DNA of 64,000 bases from Megalopta genalis (GCF_051020955.1 NW_027476268.1:186001-250000); one strand, 5' to 3'. Positions 12,401 through 26,048 are shown, counted from the stretch's first letter. The notes: generated from the letters alone by a model not told the origin. Program-made: numbers and translations.

Positions 12401-14302
12401 TCGTTTTGCCTGCAGTTGAATCTACATCACTTATACCCCAAGTGTTTGAAGCCAAATCATTTGTTTCGCGTGGATTTGAAGCTAATGCCTTCTTCATCGC
12501 ATTGATTTGCAGCTAAATCATGTGTTTCGCATGGATTTGAAGCGAACTCATTCGTTGCGCATGCAGTTAAATCTAAATACGTATATCACAAGTATGTGAA
12601 GCTAAACAATTTGATTCGCATGGATTTGAAGCTAAGCCTTCTACTTCGCATTAATTGGAAGATAAATCTCGTGTTTTGCATGGATTTGAAGCAAAACCTT
12701 CTACATCGCATTGATTTGAAGCTAAATCATGTGTTTCGCATGCAGTTGAAGCTAAATCATGTCTTTCACAAGTATTTGAAGATGAACCATTTGAATCGCA
12801 TTGATTTGAACCCGAGCCGTCTACTTCGCACTGATTTGCAACTAAATAATGTGTTTCGCATGGATTTGAAGCTAAACTTTCTACATCACATTGATTTGCA
12901 GCTGAATCATGTGTTTCGCATGAATTGAAGCTACCTCGTTTGTTCCTCCTGCTTTTGAAGCTATGTCACTTATATCGCAAGTATTTGAAGCTAAATCATT
13001 TGTGTCGCATGGATCTGAAGCCAAACCTTCTACATCGCATTGATTTGAAGCTAAATCTTGTGTATCGCATGGATTTGAAGCTAAACCTTCTACATCACAT
13101 TGATTTATAGCTAAATCATGTGTTTCGCATGGATTTGAAGCTAACTCGTTCGATTAGCCTGCAGTTGAATCTACATCACTTATATCGCAAGTGTTGAAGC
13201 TAAATCATGTGTATCGCGTGGATTTTGAAGCTAACTGGTTTGGTTAGTCTGCATTTGAAGCTATATCACTTATACCCCAAGTGTTTGAAGCTAAATCATT
13301 TGTTTCGCGTGGATTTGAAGCTAAACCTTCTACATCGCATTGATTAGAAGTTAAATCATGTGTCGCGCATGGATTTGAAGCTAACTCGTTTGTTTCGCAT
13401 GCAGTTGTAGCTAAATAATGTATATCACAAGTATTCGTAGCTAAACCATTTGTTTTGCATGGATTTGAAGGCTACGCCTTCTACTTCGCATTGATTTGAA
13501 GCTAAATCATTTGTTTCGCATGGAATTGAAGCCTCCTCGTTTGTTCCTCCAGCTTTTGAAGCTATATCACTTATATCGCAAGTATTTGAAGCTAAATCAT
13601 ATGTGTCGCATGGGTTTGAAGCTGAACCTTCTACATCGCATTGATTTGAAGCTAAATCTTGTGTATCGCATGGATTTGAAGCTAAACCTTCTACATCACA
13701 TTGATTTGCAGCTAAATCATGTGTTTCGCATGGATTTGAAGCTAACTCGTTCGTTTCGCCTCCATTTGAAACTATGTCACTTATATCGCAAGTATTTAAA
13801 GCTAAATCATATGTGCCGCATGGATTTGAAACTGAGCCTTCTACTTCGCATTCATCTGAAGCTTAATTCATTTGTTTCGCATGGATTTGAAACTAAGGCT
13901 TGCCCTTCGAATTGATTTGAAGCTAAATCATGTGTTTCGTATGGATTTGAAGCTAAACCTTCTACATCGCATTGATTTGAAGCTAAACCTTCTACATCGC
14001 ATTGATTTGAAGCTAAACCTTCTATATTCTATTGATTTGAAGCTAAACCTTCTACCTCTTATTGATTTGAAGCTAAACCTTCTACATCGCATTGATTTGA
14101 AGATAAATCGTGTGTTTCGCATAGATTTGAAGCTAACTCGTTAGTTTCGCAGCAGTTGTAGCTAAATAATGTATATCACAAGTATTTGTAGCTAAACCAT
14201 TTGTTTCGCATGGATTTGAAGCTACGCCTTCTACTTCGCATTGATTTGAAGCTAAAGCATTTGTTTCGCATGGATTTGAATCTAAGCCATGTCCTTCGAA
14301 TT
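9486..14302. repeat. Mixed 30-base units without a clear local higher-order repeat
   Basis: The array continues with the same unit classes in an order I could not resolve into a tandem higher-order repeat. A 31-base unit is present near 10163 and 13215. Scattered indels occur, for example GATTTGAAGGCTACG near 13467 (one extra G). At 12145-12516 three reading frames are open at once because the stop-bearing CATTGATTT junction is missing. About 10900-11700 resembles, class by class, the unit order of 45.9-46.7 kb. Confidence 0.75.
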
Positions 14303-15090
14303 GATTTGAAGCTAAATCATGTGTTTCGTATGGATTTGAAGCTAAACTTTCTACATCGCATTGATTTGCAGCTAAATCATGTGTTTCGCATGGATTTGAA
14401 GCTAAACCTTCTACATTGCATTGATTTGCAGCTGATTCATGTGTTTCGCATGGATTTGAAGCTAACTCGTTCGTTTCGCCTGTATTCGAAGCTATATCAC
14501 TTATATCGCAAATATTTGAAGCTAAATCATGTGTTACACTTGGATATGAAGCTAAACCTTCTACATCGCATTGATTTGAAGCTAAATCATGTGTCTCGCA
14601 TGGAATTGAAGCTACCTCGTTTGTTCCTACAGCTTTTGAAGCTATATCACTTATATCGCAAGTATTTGAAGCTAAATCATATGTGTCGCATGGATTTGAA
14701 GCTGAACCTAATACATCGCATTGATTTGAAGCTAAATCTTGTGTATCGCATGGATTTGAAGCTAAACTTTTACATCGCATTTATTTGAAGCTAAACCTTC
14801 TATATTCCATTGATTTGAAGCTAAACCATCTACCTGTTATAGATTTTAAGCAAACCTTCTACATCGCATTGATTTGAAGATAAATCGTGTGTTTCGCATG
14901 GATTTGAAGCTAAACCTTCTACATTGCATTGATTTGCAGCTGATTCATGTGTTTCGCATGGATTTGAAGCTAACTCGTTCGTTTCGCCTGTATTCGAAGC
15001 TATATCACTTATATCGCAAATATTTAAAGCTAAATCATGTGTTACACTTGGATATGAAGCTAAACCTTCTACATCGCATTGATTTGAATC
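14303..15090. repeat. Family E block, dispersed copy E0
   Basis: Its unit order matches 36,872 onwards at an offset of about 22,569. This includes the rare TTGCATTGATTTGCAGCTGA unit, the TGTTACACTTGGATATGAAG unit, and the CCTGTTATAGATTTTAAGC unit near 14,832-14,850. A one-base deletion near 14,768 (AAACTTTTACATC for AAACCTTCTACATC) sets it apart from E1. It leaves the family order at about 15,090. It lies more than 20 kb from its relatives. Confidence 0.82.
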
Positions 15091-16628
15091 TTAATCATGT
15101 GTATCGCATGGATTTGAATACAAACCTTCTACATCGCATTGATTTGCAGCTAAATCATGTGTTTCGCATGGATAAGAAGATAACACGTTCGTTTCGCCTG
15201 CAGTTGGATCTACATCACTTATATCGCTAGTATTTGAAGCTAAATCATGTGTATCGCGTGGATTTTGAAGCTAACTCGTTTGATTAGTCGTCATTTGAAG
15301 CTATATCACTTACACCCCAAGCGTTTGAAGCTATATCATTTGTTTCGCATGGATTTGAAGCTAAACCTTCTACATTGCATTAATTTGCAGCTGATTCATG
15401 TGTTTCGCATGGATTTGAAGCTAACTCGTTCGTTGCGGATGCAGTTAAATCTAAATAACGTATATCACAAGTATGTGAAGCTAAACCATTTGATTCGCAT
15501 GGATTTGAAGCTAAGCCTTCTACTTCGCATTAATTGGAAGATAAATCACTTGTTTTGCATGGATTTGAAGCAAAACCTTCTACATCGCATTGATTTGAAT
15601 CTACATCATGTGTTTCGCATGCAGTTGAAGCTAAATCATGTCTTTCACAAGTATTTGTAGCTAAACCATTTGTTTCGCATGGATTTGAAGCTACGCCTTC
15701 TACTTCGCATTGATTTGAAGCTAAATAATGTGTCTCGCATGGATTTGTAGCTAAACCTTCTACATCGCATTGATTTGCAGCTGAATCACGTGTTTCGCAT
15801 GGATTTGAAGCTACCTCGTTTGTTCCTACAGCTTTTGAAGCTATATCACTTATATCGCAAGTATTTGAAGCTAAATCATATGTGTCGCATGGATTTGAAG
15901 CTGAACCTACTACATCGCATTCATTTGAAGCTAAATCTTGTGTATCGCATGGATTTGAAGCTAAACCTTCTACATCGCTTTGATTTGAAGATAAATCATG
16001 TGTTTCGAATGGATTTGAAGCTAACTCGTTCGTTTCGCCTCCATTTGAAACTATGTCACTTATATCGCAAGTATTTAAAGCTAAATCATATGTGCCGCAT
16101 GGATTTGAAACTGAGCCTTCTACTTCGCATTCATCTGAAGCTAAATCATTTGTTTCGCATGGATTTGAATCTAAGCCTTGCCCTTCGAATTGATTTGAAG
16201 CTAAATCATGTGTTTCGTATGGATTTGAAGCTAAACCTTCTACATCGCATTGATTTGAAGCTAAACCTTCTATATTCTATTGATTTGAAGCTAAACCTTC
16301 TACCTCTTATTGATTTGAAGCTAAACCTTCTACATCGCATTGATTTGAAGATAAATCGTGTGTTTCGCATAGATTTGAAGCTAACTCGTTAGTTTCGCAA
16401 GCAGTTGTAGCTAAATAATGTATATCACAAGTATTTGTAGCTAAACCATTTGTTTCGCATGGATTTGAAGCTACGCCTTCTACTTCGCATTGATTTGAAG
16501 CTAAAGCATTTGTTTCGCATGGATTTGAATCTAAGCCTTGTCCTTCGAATTGATTTGAAGCTAAAACATGTGTTTCGTTTGGATTTGAAGCTAAACCTTC
16601 TACATCGCATTGATTTGAAGCTAAATCA
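15091..16628. repeat. Block colinear with family I, 40.7 kb away
   Basis: From roughly 15,660 the unit order follows 56,400-57,370 at a constant offset of 40,742, and family I copy 1 at 38,941. Shared markers are the GCTTTGATTTG/GCTTTGACTTG unit near 15,977, the CCATTTGAAACTATGTC unit near 16,041, and the AAGCATTTG / AAACATGTG unit pair near 16,504-16,566. A 31-base unit lies near 15,259. Confidence 0.8.
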
Positions 16629-19600
16629 TGTGTCTCGCATGGAATTGAAGCTACCTCGTTTGTTCCTACAGCTTTTGAAGCTATATCACTTATATCGCAA
16701 GTATTTGAAGCTAAATCATATGTGTCGCATGGATTTGAAGCTGAACCTACTACATCGCATTGATTGGAAGCTAAATCTTGTGTATCGCATGGATTTGAAG
16801 CTAAAGCTTCCACATCGCATTCATTTGAAGCTAAATCATGTGTATCGCATGGATTTGAAGCTAACTCATTAGTTTCGCATGCAGTTGTAGCTAAATAATC
16901 TATATCACAAGTATTTGTAGCTAAACCATTTGTTTCGCATGGATTTGAAGCTACGCCTTCTACTTCGCATTGATTTGAAGCTAAATCATTTGTTTCGCAT
17001 GGAATTGAAGCCTCCTCGTTTGTTCCTCCAGCTTTTGAAGCTATATCACTTATATCGCAAGTATTTGAAGCTAAATCATATGTGTCGCATGGGTTTGAAG
17101 CTGAACCTTCTACATCGCATTGATTTGAAGCTAAATCTTGTGTATCGCATGGATTTGAAGCTAAACCTTCTACATCACATTGATTTGCAGCTAAATCATG
17201 TGTTTCGCATGGATTTGAAGCTAACTCGTTCGTTTCGCCTCCATTTGAAACTATGTCACTTATATCGCAAGTATTTAAAGCTAAATCATATGTGTCGCAT
17301 GGATTTGAAGCTGAGCCTTCTACTTCGCATTCATCTGAAGCTAAATCATTTGTTTCGCATGGATTTGAATCTAAGCCTTGCCCTTCGAATTGATTTGAAG
17401 CTAAATCATGTGTTTCGTATGGATTTGAAGCTAAACTTTCTACATCGCATTGATTTGCAGCTAAATCATGTGTTTCGCATCGATTTGAAGCTAACTCGTT
17501 CGTTTCGCCTGTATTCGAAACTATATCACTTATATCGCAAGTATTTGAAGCTAAATCATGTGTTTCGTATGGATTTGAAGCTGAACCTTCTACATCGCAT
17601 TGATTTGAAGCTAAATCATGTGCATCGCATGGATTTGAAGTTAACTCGTTTGTTTCGCATGCAGTTGTAGCTAAATAATGTATATCACAAGTATTTGTAG
17701 TTAAACCATTTGTTTCGAATGGATTTGAAGCTAAACCTTCTACATCGCATTGATTTGAAGCTAAACCTACTACATTCTATTGATTTGAAGCTAAACCTTC
17801 TACCTCTTATTGTTTTGAACCTAAACCTTCTACATCGCATTGATTTGCAGCTAAATCATGTGTTTCGCAATTCATTTGAAGCGAAATAATGTGTTTCGCA
17901 TGGATTTGAAGCTAAGTCTGCTATTTCGCATTGATTTGAAGAGATACAAGGTGTTTCGCATGGATTTGAAGCTAACTCGTTCGTTTCGCCTGCATTTGAA
18001 GCTATATCACTTATATCGCAAGTATGTGAAGCTAAATCGTTTGTTTCGCGCGGATTTGAAGCTAACTCATTTGTCTCTCCTGCATTTGAAGCTATATTAC
18101 TTATATCGCAAGTATTTGAATGTAAATCATTTGTTTCGCGCGGATATGAAGCTAAACCTTCTACATCGCATTGGTTTGAAGCTAAATCATGTGTTTAGCA
18201 TGGAATTGAAGCTACCTCGTTTGTTCCTACAGCTTTTGAAGCTATATCACTTATATCGCAAGTATTTGAAGCTACATCATATGTTTCGCATGGATTTGAA
18301 GTTGAACCTACTACATTGCATTGATTTGAAGCTAAATCTTGTGTATCGCATGGATTTGAAGCTAAACCTTCTACATCGCATTGATTTGAAGATAAAGCAT
18401 GTATATAGCATGGATTTGAAGCTGAACCTACTACATCGCATTGATTTGAAGCTAAATCTTGTGTATCGCATGGATTTGAAGCTAAACCTTCTATATCGTA
18501 TTGATTTGAAGCTAAATCATTTGTTTCGCATGGATTTGAATCTAAGCCTTGTCCTTCGAATTGATTTGAAGGTAAATCATGTGTTTCGTATGGATTTGAA
18601 GCTAAACCTTCTACATCGCATTGATTTGAAGCTAAAGCTTCTACATTCTATTGGTTTGAAGCTAAACATTCTACCTCTTATTGTTTTGAAGCTAAACCTT
18701 CTACATCGCATTGATTTGCAGCTAAATCATGTGTTGCGCATCGATTTGAAGCTAACTCGTTCGTTGCGCATGCAGTTAAATCTAAATAACGTATATCACA
18801 AGTATTTGAAGCTAAACCATTTGATTCGCACGGATTTGAAGCTAAGCCTTCTACTTCGCATTAATTGGAAGATAAATCACTTGTTTTGCATGGATTTGAA
18901 GCTAAACCTTCTACATCGCATTGATTTGAAGCTAAACCATGTGTTTCGCATGGATTTGAAGCTAACTCGTTCGTTTCGCCTGTATTCGAAGCTATATCAC
19001 TTATATCGCATGGATTTGAAACTAACTCGTTCGGTTCGCCTGCAGTTGAATCTACATGACTTATATCGCTAGTATTTGAAGCTAAATCATGTATATCGCG
19101 TGGATTTTGAAGCTAACTCGTTTGATTAGCCTTCATTTGAAGCTATATCACTTACACCACAAGTGTTTGAAACTATATCATTTGTTTCGCATGGATTTGA
19201 AGGTAAACCTTCTCCATCGCATTGATTTGCAGATAAATCATGTGTTTCGCATGGATTTGAAGCTAACTCGTTCGTTTCGCCTGTATTCGAAACTATATCA
19301 CTTATATCGCAAGTATTTGAAGCTAAATCATGTGTTTCGTATGGATTTGAAGCTGAACCTTCTACATCGCATTGATTTGAAGCTAAATCATGTGCATCGC
19401 ATGGATTTGAAGTTAACTCGTTTGTTTCGCATGCAGTTGTAGCTAAATAATGTATATCACAAGTATTTGTAGTTAAACCATTTGTTTCGCATGGATTTGA
19501 AGCTACGCCTTCTACTTCGCATTGATTTGAAGCTAAACCATTTGTTTCGCATGGAATTGAAGCCACCTCGTTTGTTCCTCCAGCTTTTGAAGCTATGTCA

Positions 19601-21340
19601 CTTATATCGCATGGATTTAATGCTGAACCTACTACATCGCATTGATTTGAAGCTAAATCTTGTGTATCGCATGGATCTGAAGCTAAGCCTTCTACTTCGC
19701 ATTGATTTGAAGTTAAATCATTTGTTTCGCATGGAATTGAAGCTTCCTCGTTTGTTCCTCCAGCTTTTGAAGCTATATCACTTATATCGCAAGTATATGA
19801 AGCTAAATCATATGTGTCGCTTGGATTTGAAGCTGATCCTTCTACATCGCATTGATTAGAATCTAAGTCTTGTTTATCGCATGGATTTGAAGCTAAACCT
19901 TCTACATCGCATTGATTAGAAGCTAAACCTTCTACATCGCATTGATTAGAAGCTAAACCTTCTACATTCTATTGATTTGAAGCTAAACCTTCTACCTCTT
20001 ATTGTTTTGAATCTAAACCTTCTACATCGCATTGATTTGCAGCTAAATTATGTGTTTTGCATGGATTTGATGCTAACTCGTTTGTTTCCCCTGCATTTGA
20101 ATCTTTATCAGTTATATCAGAAGTATCTGATGCTAAATCATTTGCTTCGCATGGATTTGATGCTAACCCTTCTACATCGCATAGATTTGAAGCTGAATCA
20201 TGTGTATCGCATGGATTTGTAGCTAACTCGTTTGTTTCGCATGCAGTTGTATCTAAATAATGTATATCACAAGTATTTGTAACTAACACGATTGATTAGT
20301 CTTCATTTGAAGCTATATCACTTACACCCCAAGTGTTTGAAGCTATATCATTTGTTTCGCATGGATTTGAAGCTACACCTTCTTTATCGCATTGATTTGC
20401 AGCTAAATCATGTGTTTCGCATGGATTTGAAGCTAACTCGTTCGTTTCGCATGCAATTGTAGCTAAATGACGTATATCACAAGTATTTGTAGCTAAACCA
20501 TTTGTTTTGCATGGATTTGAAGCTAAGCCTTCTACTTCGCATTCATTTGAAGCTAAATCATTTGTTTCGCATGGATTTGAATCTAAGCCTTGTCCTTCGA
20601 ATTGATTTGAAGCTAAATCATGTGTTTCGTATGGATTTGAAGCTAAACCTTCTACATCTCAATGATTGGAAGCTAAATCTTGAGTATGGCATGGATTTGA
20701 AGCTAAACCTTCTACATCGCATAGATTTGAAGCTGAATCATGTGTATCGCATGGATTTGTAGCTAACTCGTTTGTTTCGCATGCAGTTGTATCTAAATAA
20801 TGTATATCACAAGTATTTGTAGCTAAACCATTTGTTTTGCATGGATTTGAAGCTAAGCCTTCTACTTCGCATTCATTTGAAGCTAAATCACTTGTTTCGC
20901 ATGGATTTGAATCTAAGCCTTGTCCTTCGAATTGATTTGAAGCTAAATCATGTGTTTCGTATGGATTTGAAGCAAAACTTTCTACATCGCATTGATTTGA
21001 AGATAAATCGTGAGTTTCGCATGGATTTGAAGCTAACTCGTTAGTTTCGCATGCAGTTGTAGCTAAATAATCTATATCACAAGTATTTGTAGCTAAACCA
21101 TTTGTTTCGCATGGATTTGAAGCCTCCTCGTTTGTTCCTCCAGCTTTTGAAACTATATCACTTATATCGCAAGTATTTGAAGCTAAATCATATGTGTCGC
21201 ATGGGTTTGTAGATGAACCTTCTACATCGCATTGATTTGAAGATAAATCGTGTGTATCGCATGGATTTGAAGCTAAGCCTTCTACATCACATTGATTTGC
21301 AGCTAAATCATGTGTTTCGCATGGATTTGAATATAAGTCA
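16629..21340. repeat. Family C higher-order repeat, copy C1 (4,712 bases)
   Basis: About 157 units. From TGTGTCTCGC at 16,629 it matches the sequence starting at 21,341 at a starting offset of 4712. It contains the CAATTCATTTGAAGCG cassette (from 17,850), a 31-base unit near 19,102, a GATGCTAA subgroup near 20,070-20,170, and an exceptional CAGTTATATCAGAAGTATC unit near 20,109. Open frames are long here (404 codons on + from 17,858) because TTGTAGC units, which stop the + frame, are absent for 1.2 kb. Confidence 0.92.
17858..19072 (+). other. Longest open + frame (404 codons), not judged a gene
   Basis: It encodes 40 tandem copies of a ten-residue repeat of the type MDLKLNHVFR, with L, K, N and R rich variants such as LLKLYHLYRK. 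No signal peptide, domain, splice boundary or promoter is visible. It ends where a TTTATATCGCTAGTATTTGAAGC-type change brings a stop, and a 31-base unit follows near 19,102. The same segment in C2 (from 22,568) is broken by single-base indels. The homologous + frame elsewhere is closed whenever a TTGTAGC unit occurs. The confidence given is for this being a real coding region. Confidence 0.08.
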
Positions 21341-24300
21341 TGTGTCTCGCATGGAATTGAAGCTACCTCGTTTGTTCCTACAGCTTTTGAAGCTATATCA
21401 CTTATATCGCAAGTATTTGAAGCTAAATCATATGTGTCGCATGGATTTGAAGCTGAACCTACTACATCGCATTGATTGGAAGCTAAATCTTGTGTATCGC
21501 ATGGATTTGAAGCTAAAGCTTCCACATCGCATTCATTTGAAGCTAAATCATGTGTATCGCATGGATTTGAAGCTAACTCGTTAGTTTCGCATGCAGTTGT
21601 AGCTAAATAATCTATATCACAAGTATTTGTAGCTAAACCATTTGTTTCGCATGGATTTGAAGCTACGCCTTCTACTTCGCATTGATTTGAAGCTAAATCA
21701 TTTGTTTCGCATGGAATTGAAGCCTCCTCGTTTGTTCCTCCAGCTTTTGAAGCTATATCACTTATATCGCAAGTATTTGAAGCTAAATCATATGTGTCGC
21801 ATGGGTTTGAAGCTGAACCTTCTACATCGCATTGATTTGAAGCTAAATCTTGTGTATCGCATGGATTTGAAGCTAAACTCTACATCACATTGATTTGCAG
21901 CTAAATCATGTGTTTTCGCATGGATTGAAGCTAACTCGTTCGTTTCGCCTCCATTTGAAACTATGTCACTTATATCGCAAGTATTTAAAGCTAAATCATA
22001 TGTGTCGCATGGATTTGAAGCTGAGCCTTCTACTTCGCATTCATCTGAAGCTAAAATCATTTGTTTCGCATGGATTTGAATCTAAGCCTTGCCCTTCGAA
22101 TTGATTGAAGCTAAATCATGTGTTTCGTATGGATTTGAAGCTAAACTTTCTACATCGCATTGATTTGCAGCTAAATCATGTGTTTCGCATCGATTTGAAG
22201 CTAACTCGTTCGTTTCGCCTGTATTCGAAACTATATCACTTATATCGCAAGTATTTGAAGCTAAATCATGTGTTTCGTATGGATTTGAAGCTGAACCTTC
22301 TACATCGCATTGATTTGAAGCTAAATCATGTGCATCGCATGGATTTGAAGTTAACTCGTTTGTTTCGCATGCAGTTGTAGCTAAATAATGTATATCACAA
22401 GTATTTGTAGTTAAACCATTTGTTTCGAATGGATTTGAAGCTAAACCTTCTACATCGCATTGATTTGAAGCTAAACCTACTACATTCTATTGATTTGAAG
22501 CTAAACCTTCTACCTCTTATTGTTTTGAACCTAAACCTTCTACATCGCATTGATTTGCAGCTAAATCATGTGTTTCGCAATTCATTTGAAGCGAAATAAT
22601 GTGTTTCGCATGGATTTGAAGCTAAGTCTGCTATTTCGCATTGATTTGAAGAGATACAAGGTGTTTCGCATGGATTTGAAGCTAACTCGTTCGTTTCGCC
22701 TGCATTTGAAGCTATATCACTTATATCGCAAGTATGTGAAGCTAAATCGTTTGTTTCGCGCGGATTTGAAGCTAACTCATTTGTCTCTCCTGCATTTGAA
22801 GCTATATTAACTTATATCGCAAGTATTTGAATGTAAATCATTTGTTTCGCGCGGATATGAAGCTAAACCTTCTACATCGCATTGGTTTGAAGCTAAATCA
22901 TGTGTTTAGCATGGAATTGAAGCTACCTCGTTTGTTCCTACAGCTTTTGAAGCTATATCACTTATATCGCAAGTATTTGAAGCTACATCATATGTTTCGC
23001 ATGGATTTGAAGTTGAACCTACTACATTGCATTGATTTGAAGCTAAATCTGTGTATCGCATGGATTTGAAGCTAAACCTTCTACATCGCATTGATTTGAA
23101 GATAAAGCATGTATATAGCATGGATTTGAAGCTGAACCTACTACATCGCATTGATTTGAAGCTAAATCTTGTGTATCGCATGGATTTGAAGCTAAACCTT
23201 CTATAATCGTATTGATTTGAAGCTAAATCATTTGTTTCGCATGGATTTGAATCTAAGCCTTGTCCTTCGAATTGATTTGAAGGTAAATCATGTGTTTCGT
23301 ATGGATTTGAAGCTAAACCTTCTACATCGCATTGATTTGAAGCTAAAGCTTCTACATTCTATTGGTTTGAAGCTAAACATTCTACCTCTTATTGTTTGAA
23401 GCTAAACCTTCTACATCGCATTGATTTGCAGCTAAATCATGTGTTGCGCATCGATTTGAAGCTAACTCGTTCGTTGCGCATGCAGTTAAATCTAAATAAC
23501 GTATATCACAAGTATTTGAAGCTAAACCATTTGATTCGCATGGATTTGAAGCTAAGCCTTCTACTTCGCATTAATTGGAAGATAAAATCACTTGTTTTGC
23601 ATGGATTTGAAGCTAAACCTTCTACATCGCATTGATTTGAAGCTAAACCATGTGTTTCGCATGGATTTGAAGCTAACTCGTTCGTTTCGCCTGTATTCGA
23701 AGCTATATCACTTATATCGCATGGATTTGAAACTAACTCGTTCGGTTCGCCTGCAGTTGAATCTACATGACTTATATCGCTAGTATTTGAAGCTAAATCA
23801 TGTATATCGCGTGGATTTTGAAGCTAACTCGTTTGATTAGCCTTCATTTGAAGCTATATCACTTACACCACAAGTGTTTGAAACTATATCATTTGTTTCG
23901 CATGGATTTGAAGGTAAACCTTCTCCATCGCATTGATTTGCAGATAAATCATGTGTTTCGCATGGATTTGAAGCTAACTCGTTCGTTTCGCCTGTATTCG
24001 AAACTATATCACTTATATCGCAAGTATTTGAAGCTAAATCATGTGTTTCGTATGGATTGAAGCTGAACCTTCTACATCGCATTGATTTGAAGCTAAATCA
24101 TGTGCATCGCATGGATTTGAAGTTAACTCGTTTGTTTCGCATGCAGTTGTAGCTAAATAATGTATATCACAAGTATTTGTAGTTAAACCATTTGTTTCGC
24201 ATGGATTTGAAGCTAACGCCTTCTACTTCGCATTGATTTGAAGCTAAACCATTTGTTTCGCATGGAATTGAAGCCACCTCGTTTGTTCCTCCAGCTTTTG

Positions 24301-26048
24301 AAGCTATGTCACTTATATCGCATGGATTTAATGCTGAACCTACTACATCGCATTGATTTGAAGCTAAATCTTGTGTATCGCATGGATCTGAAGCTAAGCC
24401 TTCTACTTCGCATTGATTTGAAGTTAAATCATTTGTTTCGCATGGATTGAAGCTTCCTCGTTTGTTCCTCCAGCTTTTGAAGCTATATCACTTATATCGC
24501 AAGTATATGAAGCTAAATCATATGTGTCGCTTGGATTTGAAGCTGATCCTTCTACATCGCATTGATTAGAATCTAAGTCTTGTTTATCGCATGGATTTGA
24601 AGCTAAACCTTCTACATCGCATTGATTAGAAGCTAAACCTTCTACATCGCATTGATTAGAAGCTAAACCTTCTACATTCTATTGATTTGAAGCTAAACCT
24701 TCTACCTCTTATTGTTTTGAATCTAAACCTTCTACATCGCATTGATTTGCAGCTAAATATGTGTTTTGCATGGATTTGATGCTAACTCGTTTGTTTCCCC
24801 TGCATTTGAATCTTTATCAGTTATATCAGAAGTATCTGATGCTAAATCATTTGCTTCGCATGGATTTGATGCTAACCCTTCTACATCGCATAGATTTGAA
24901 GCTGAATCATGTGTATCGCATGGATTTGTAGCTAACTCGTTTGTTTCGCATGCAGTTGTATCTAAATAATGTATATCACAAGTATTTGTAACTAACACGA
25001 TTGATTAGTCTTCATTTGAAGCTATATCACTTACACCCCAAGTGTTTGAAGCTATATCATTTGTTTCGCATGGATTTGAAGCTATACCTTCTTTATCGCA
25101 TTGATTTGCAGCTAAATCATGTGTTTCGCATGGATTTGAAGCTAACTCGTTCGTTTCGCATGCAATTGTAGCTAAATGACGTATATCACAAGTATTTGTA
25201 GCTAAAACCATTTGTTTTGCATGGATTTGAAGCTAAGCCTTCTACTTCGCATTCATTTGAAGCTAATCATTTGTTTCGCATGGATTTGAATCTAAGCCTT
25301 GTCCTTCGAATTGATTTGAAGCTAAATCATGTGTTTCGTATGGATTTGAAGCTAAACCTTCTACATCTCAATGATTGGAAGCTAAATCTTGAGTATGGCA
25401 TGGATTTGAAGCTAAACTTCTACATCGCATAGATTTGAAGCTGAATCATGTGTATCGCATGGATTTGTAGCTAACTCGTTTGTTTCGCATGCAGTTGTAT
25501 CTAAATAATGTATATCACAAGTATTTGTAGCTAAACCATTTGTTTTGCATGGATTTGAAGCTAAGCCTTCTACTTCGCATTCATTTGAAGCTAAATCACT
25601 TGTTTCGCATGGATTTGAATCTAAGCCTTGTCCTTCGAATTGATTTGAAGCTAAATCATGTGTTTCGTATGGATTTGAAGCAAAACTTTCTACATCGCAT
25701 TGATTTGAAGATAAATCGTGAGTTTCGCATGGATTTGAAGCTAACTCGTTAGTTTCGCATGCAGTTGTAGCTAAATAATCTATATCACAAGTATTTGTAG
25801 CTAAACCATTTGTTTCGCATGGATTTGAAGCCTCCTCGTTTGTTCCTCCAGCTTTTGAAACTATATCACTTATATCGCAAGTATTTGAAGCTAAATCATA
25901 TGTGTCGCATGGGTTTGTAGATGAACCTTCTACATCGCATTGATTTGAAGATAAATCGTGTGTATCGCATGGATTTGAAGCTAAGCCTTCTACATCACAT
26001 TGATTTGCAGCTAAATCATGTGTTTCGCATGGATTTGAATATAAGTCA
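21341..26048. repeat. Family C higher-order repeat, copy C2 (4,708 bases)
   Basis: It has the same unit order as C1 throughout. I found only a few substitutions, such as 16,868 A against 21,580 G, 18,831 C against 23,541 T, and 20,376 C against 25,085 T. There are about 17 small indels, all between about 21,878 and 25,417, and their net sum is -4, which accounts exactly for the length difference from C1. The first 0.5 kb and the last 0.6 kb carry no indels. Confidence 0.92.
21876..25420. other. Indel-rich patch inside C2, probably uncorrected sequencing error
   Basis: Against C1, indels appear near 21,878 (two bases), 21,914, 21,925, 22,054, 22,105, 22,809, 23,050, 23,205, 23,396, 23,585, 24,057, 24,215, 24,447, 24,758, 25,205, 25,266 and 25,417. 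Most add or remove one A or T in a run (AAAATC for AAATC, GGATTGAAG for GGATTTGAAG). They cut the long open frames of C1 into pieces. Elsewhere in the window, changes between HOR copies are substitutions or whole units. The pattern is inferred to be technical; real decay is the alternative. Confidence 0.75.

Noticed and set aside
12145..12516. Three frames open at once as overlapping genes
   Set aside because: The local absence of CATTGATTT junctions, which stop one + frame, explains it; the units are ordinary classes.
17858..19072. Leucine-rich repeat or pentapeptide repeat protein
   Set aside because: The ten-residue MDLKLNHVFR-type repeat has no match to the LRR (20-29 residues, LxxLxLxxN) or pentapeptide A(D/N)LxX pattern, and the frame is broken in other copies of the same block.
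21876..25420. Programmed frameshifting or pseudogene decay of a C1 gene in C2
   Set aside because: The indels are spread through the patch in A/T runs with almost no substitutions, which fits sequencing error better than decay.
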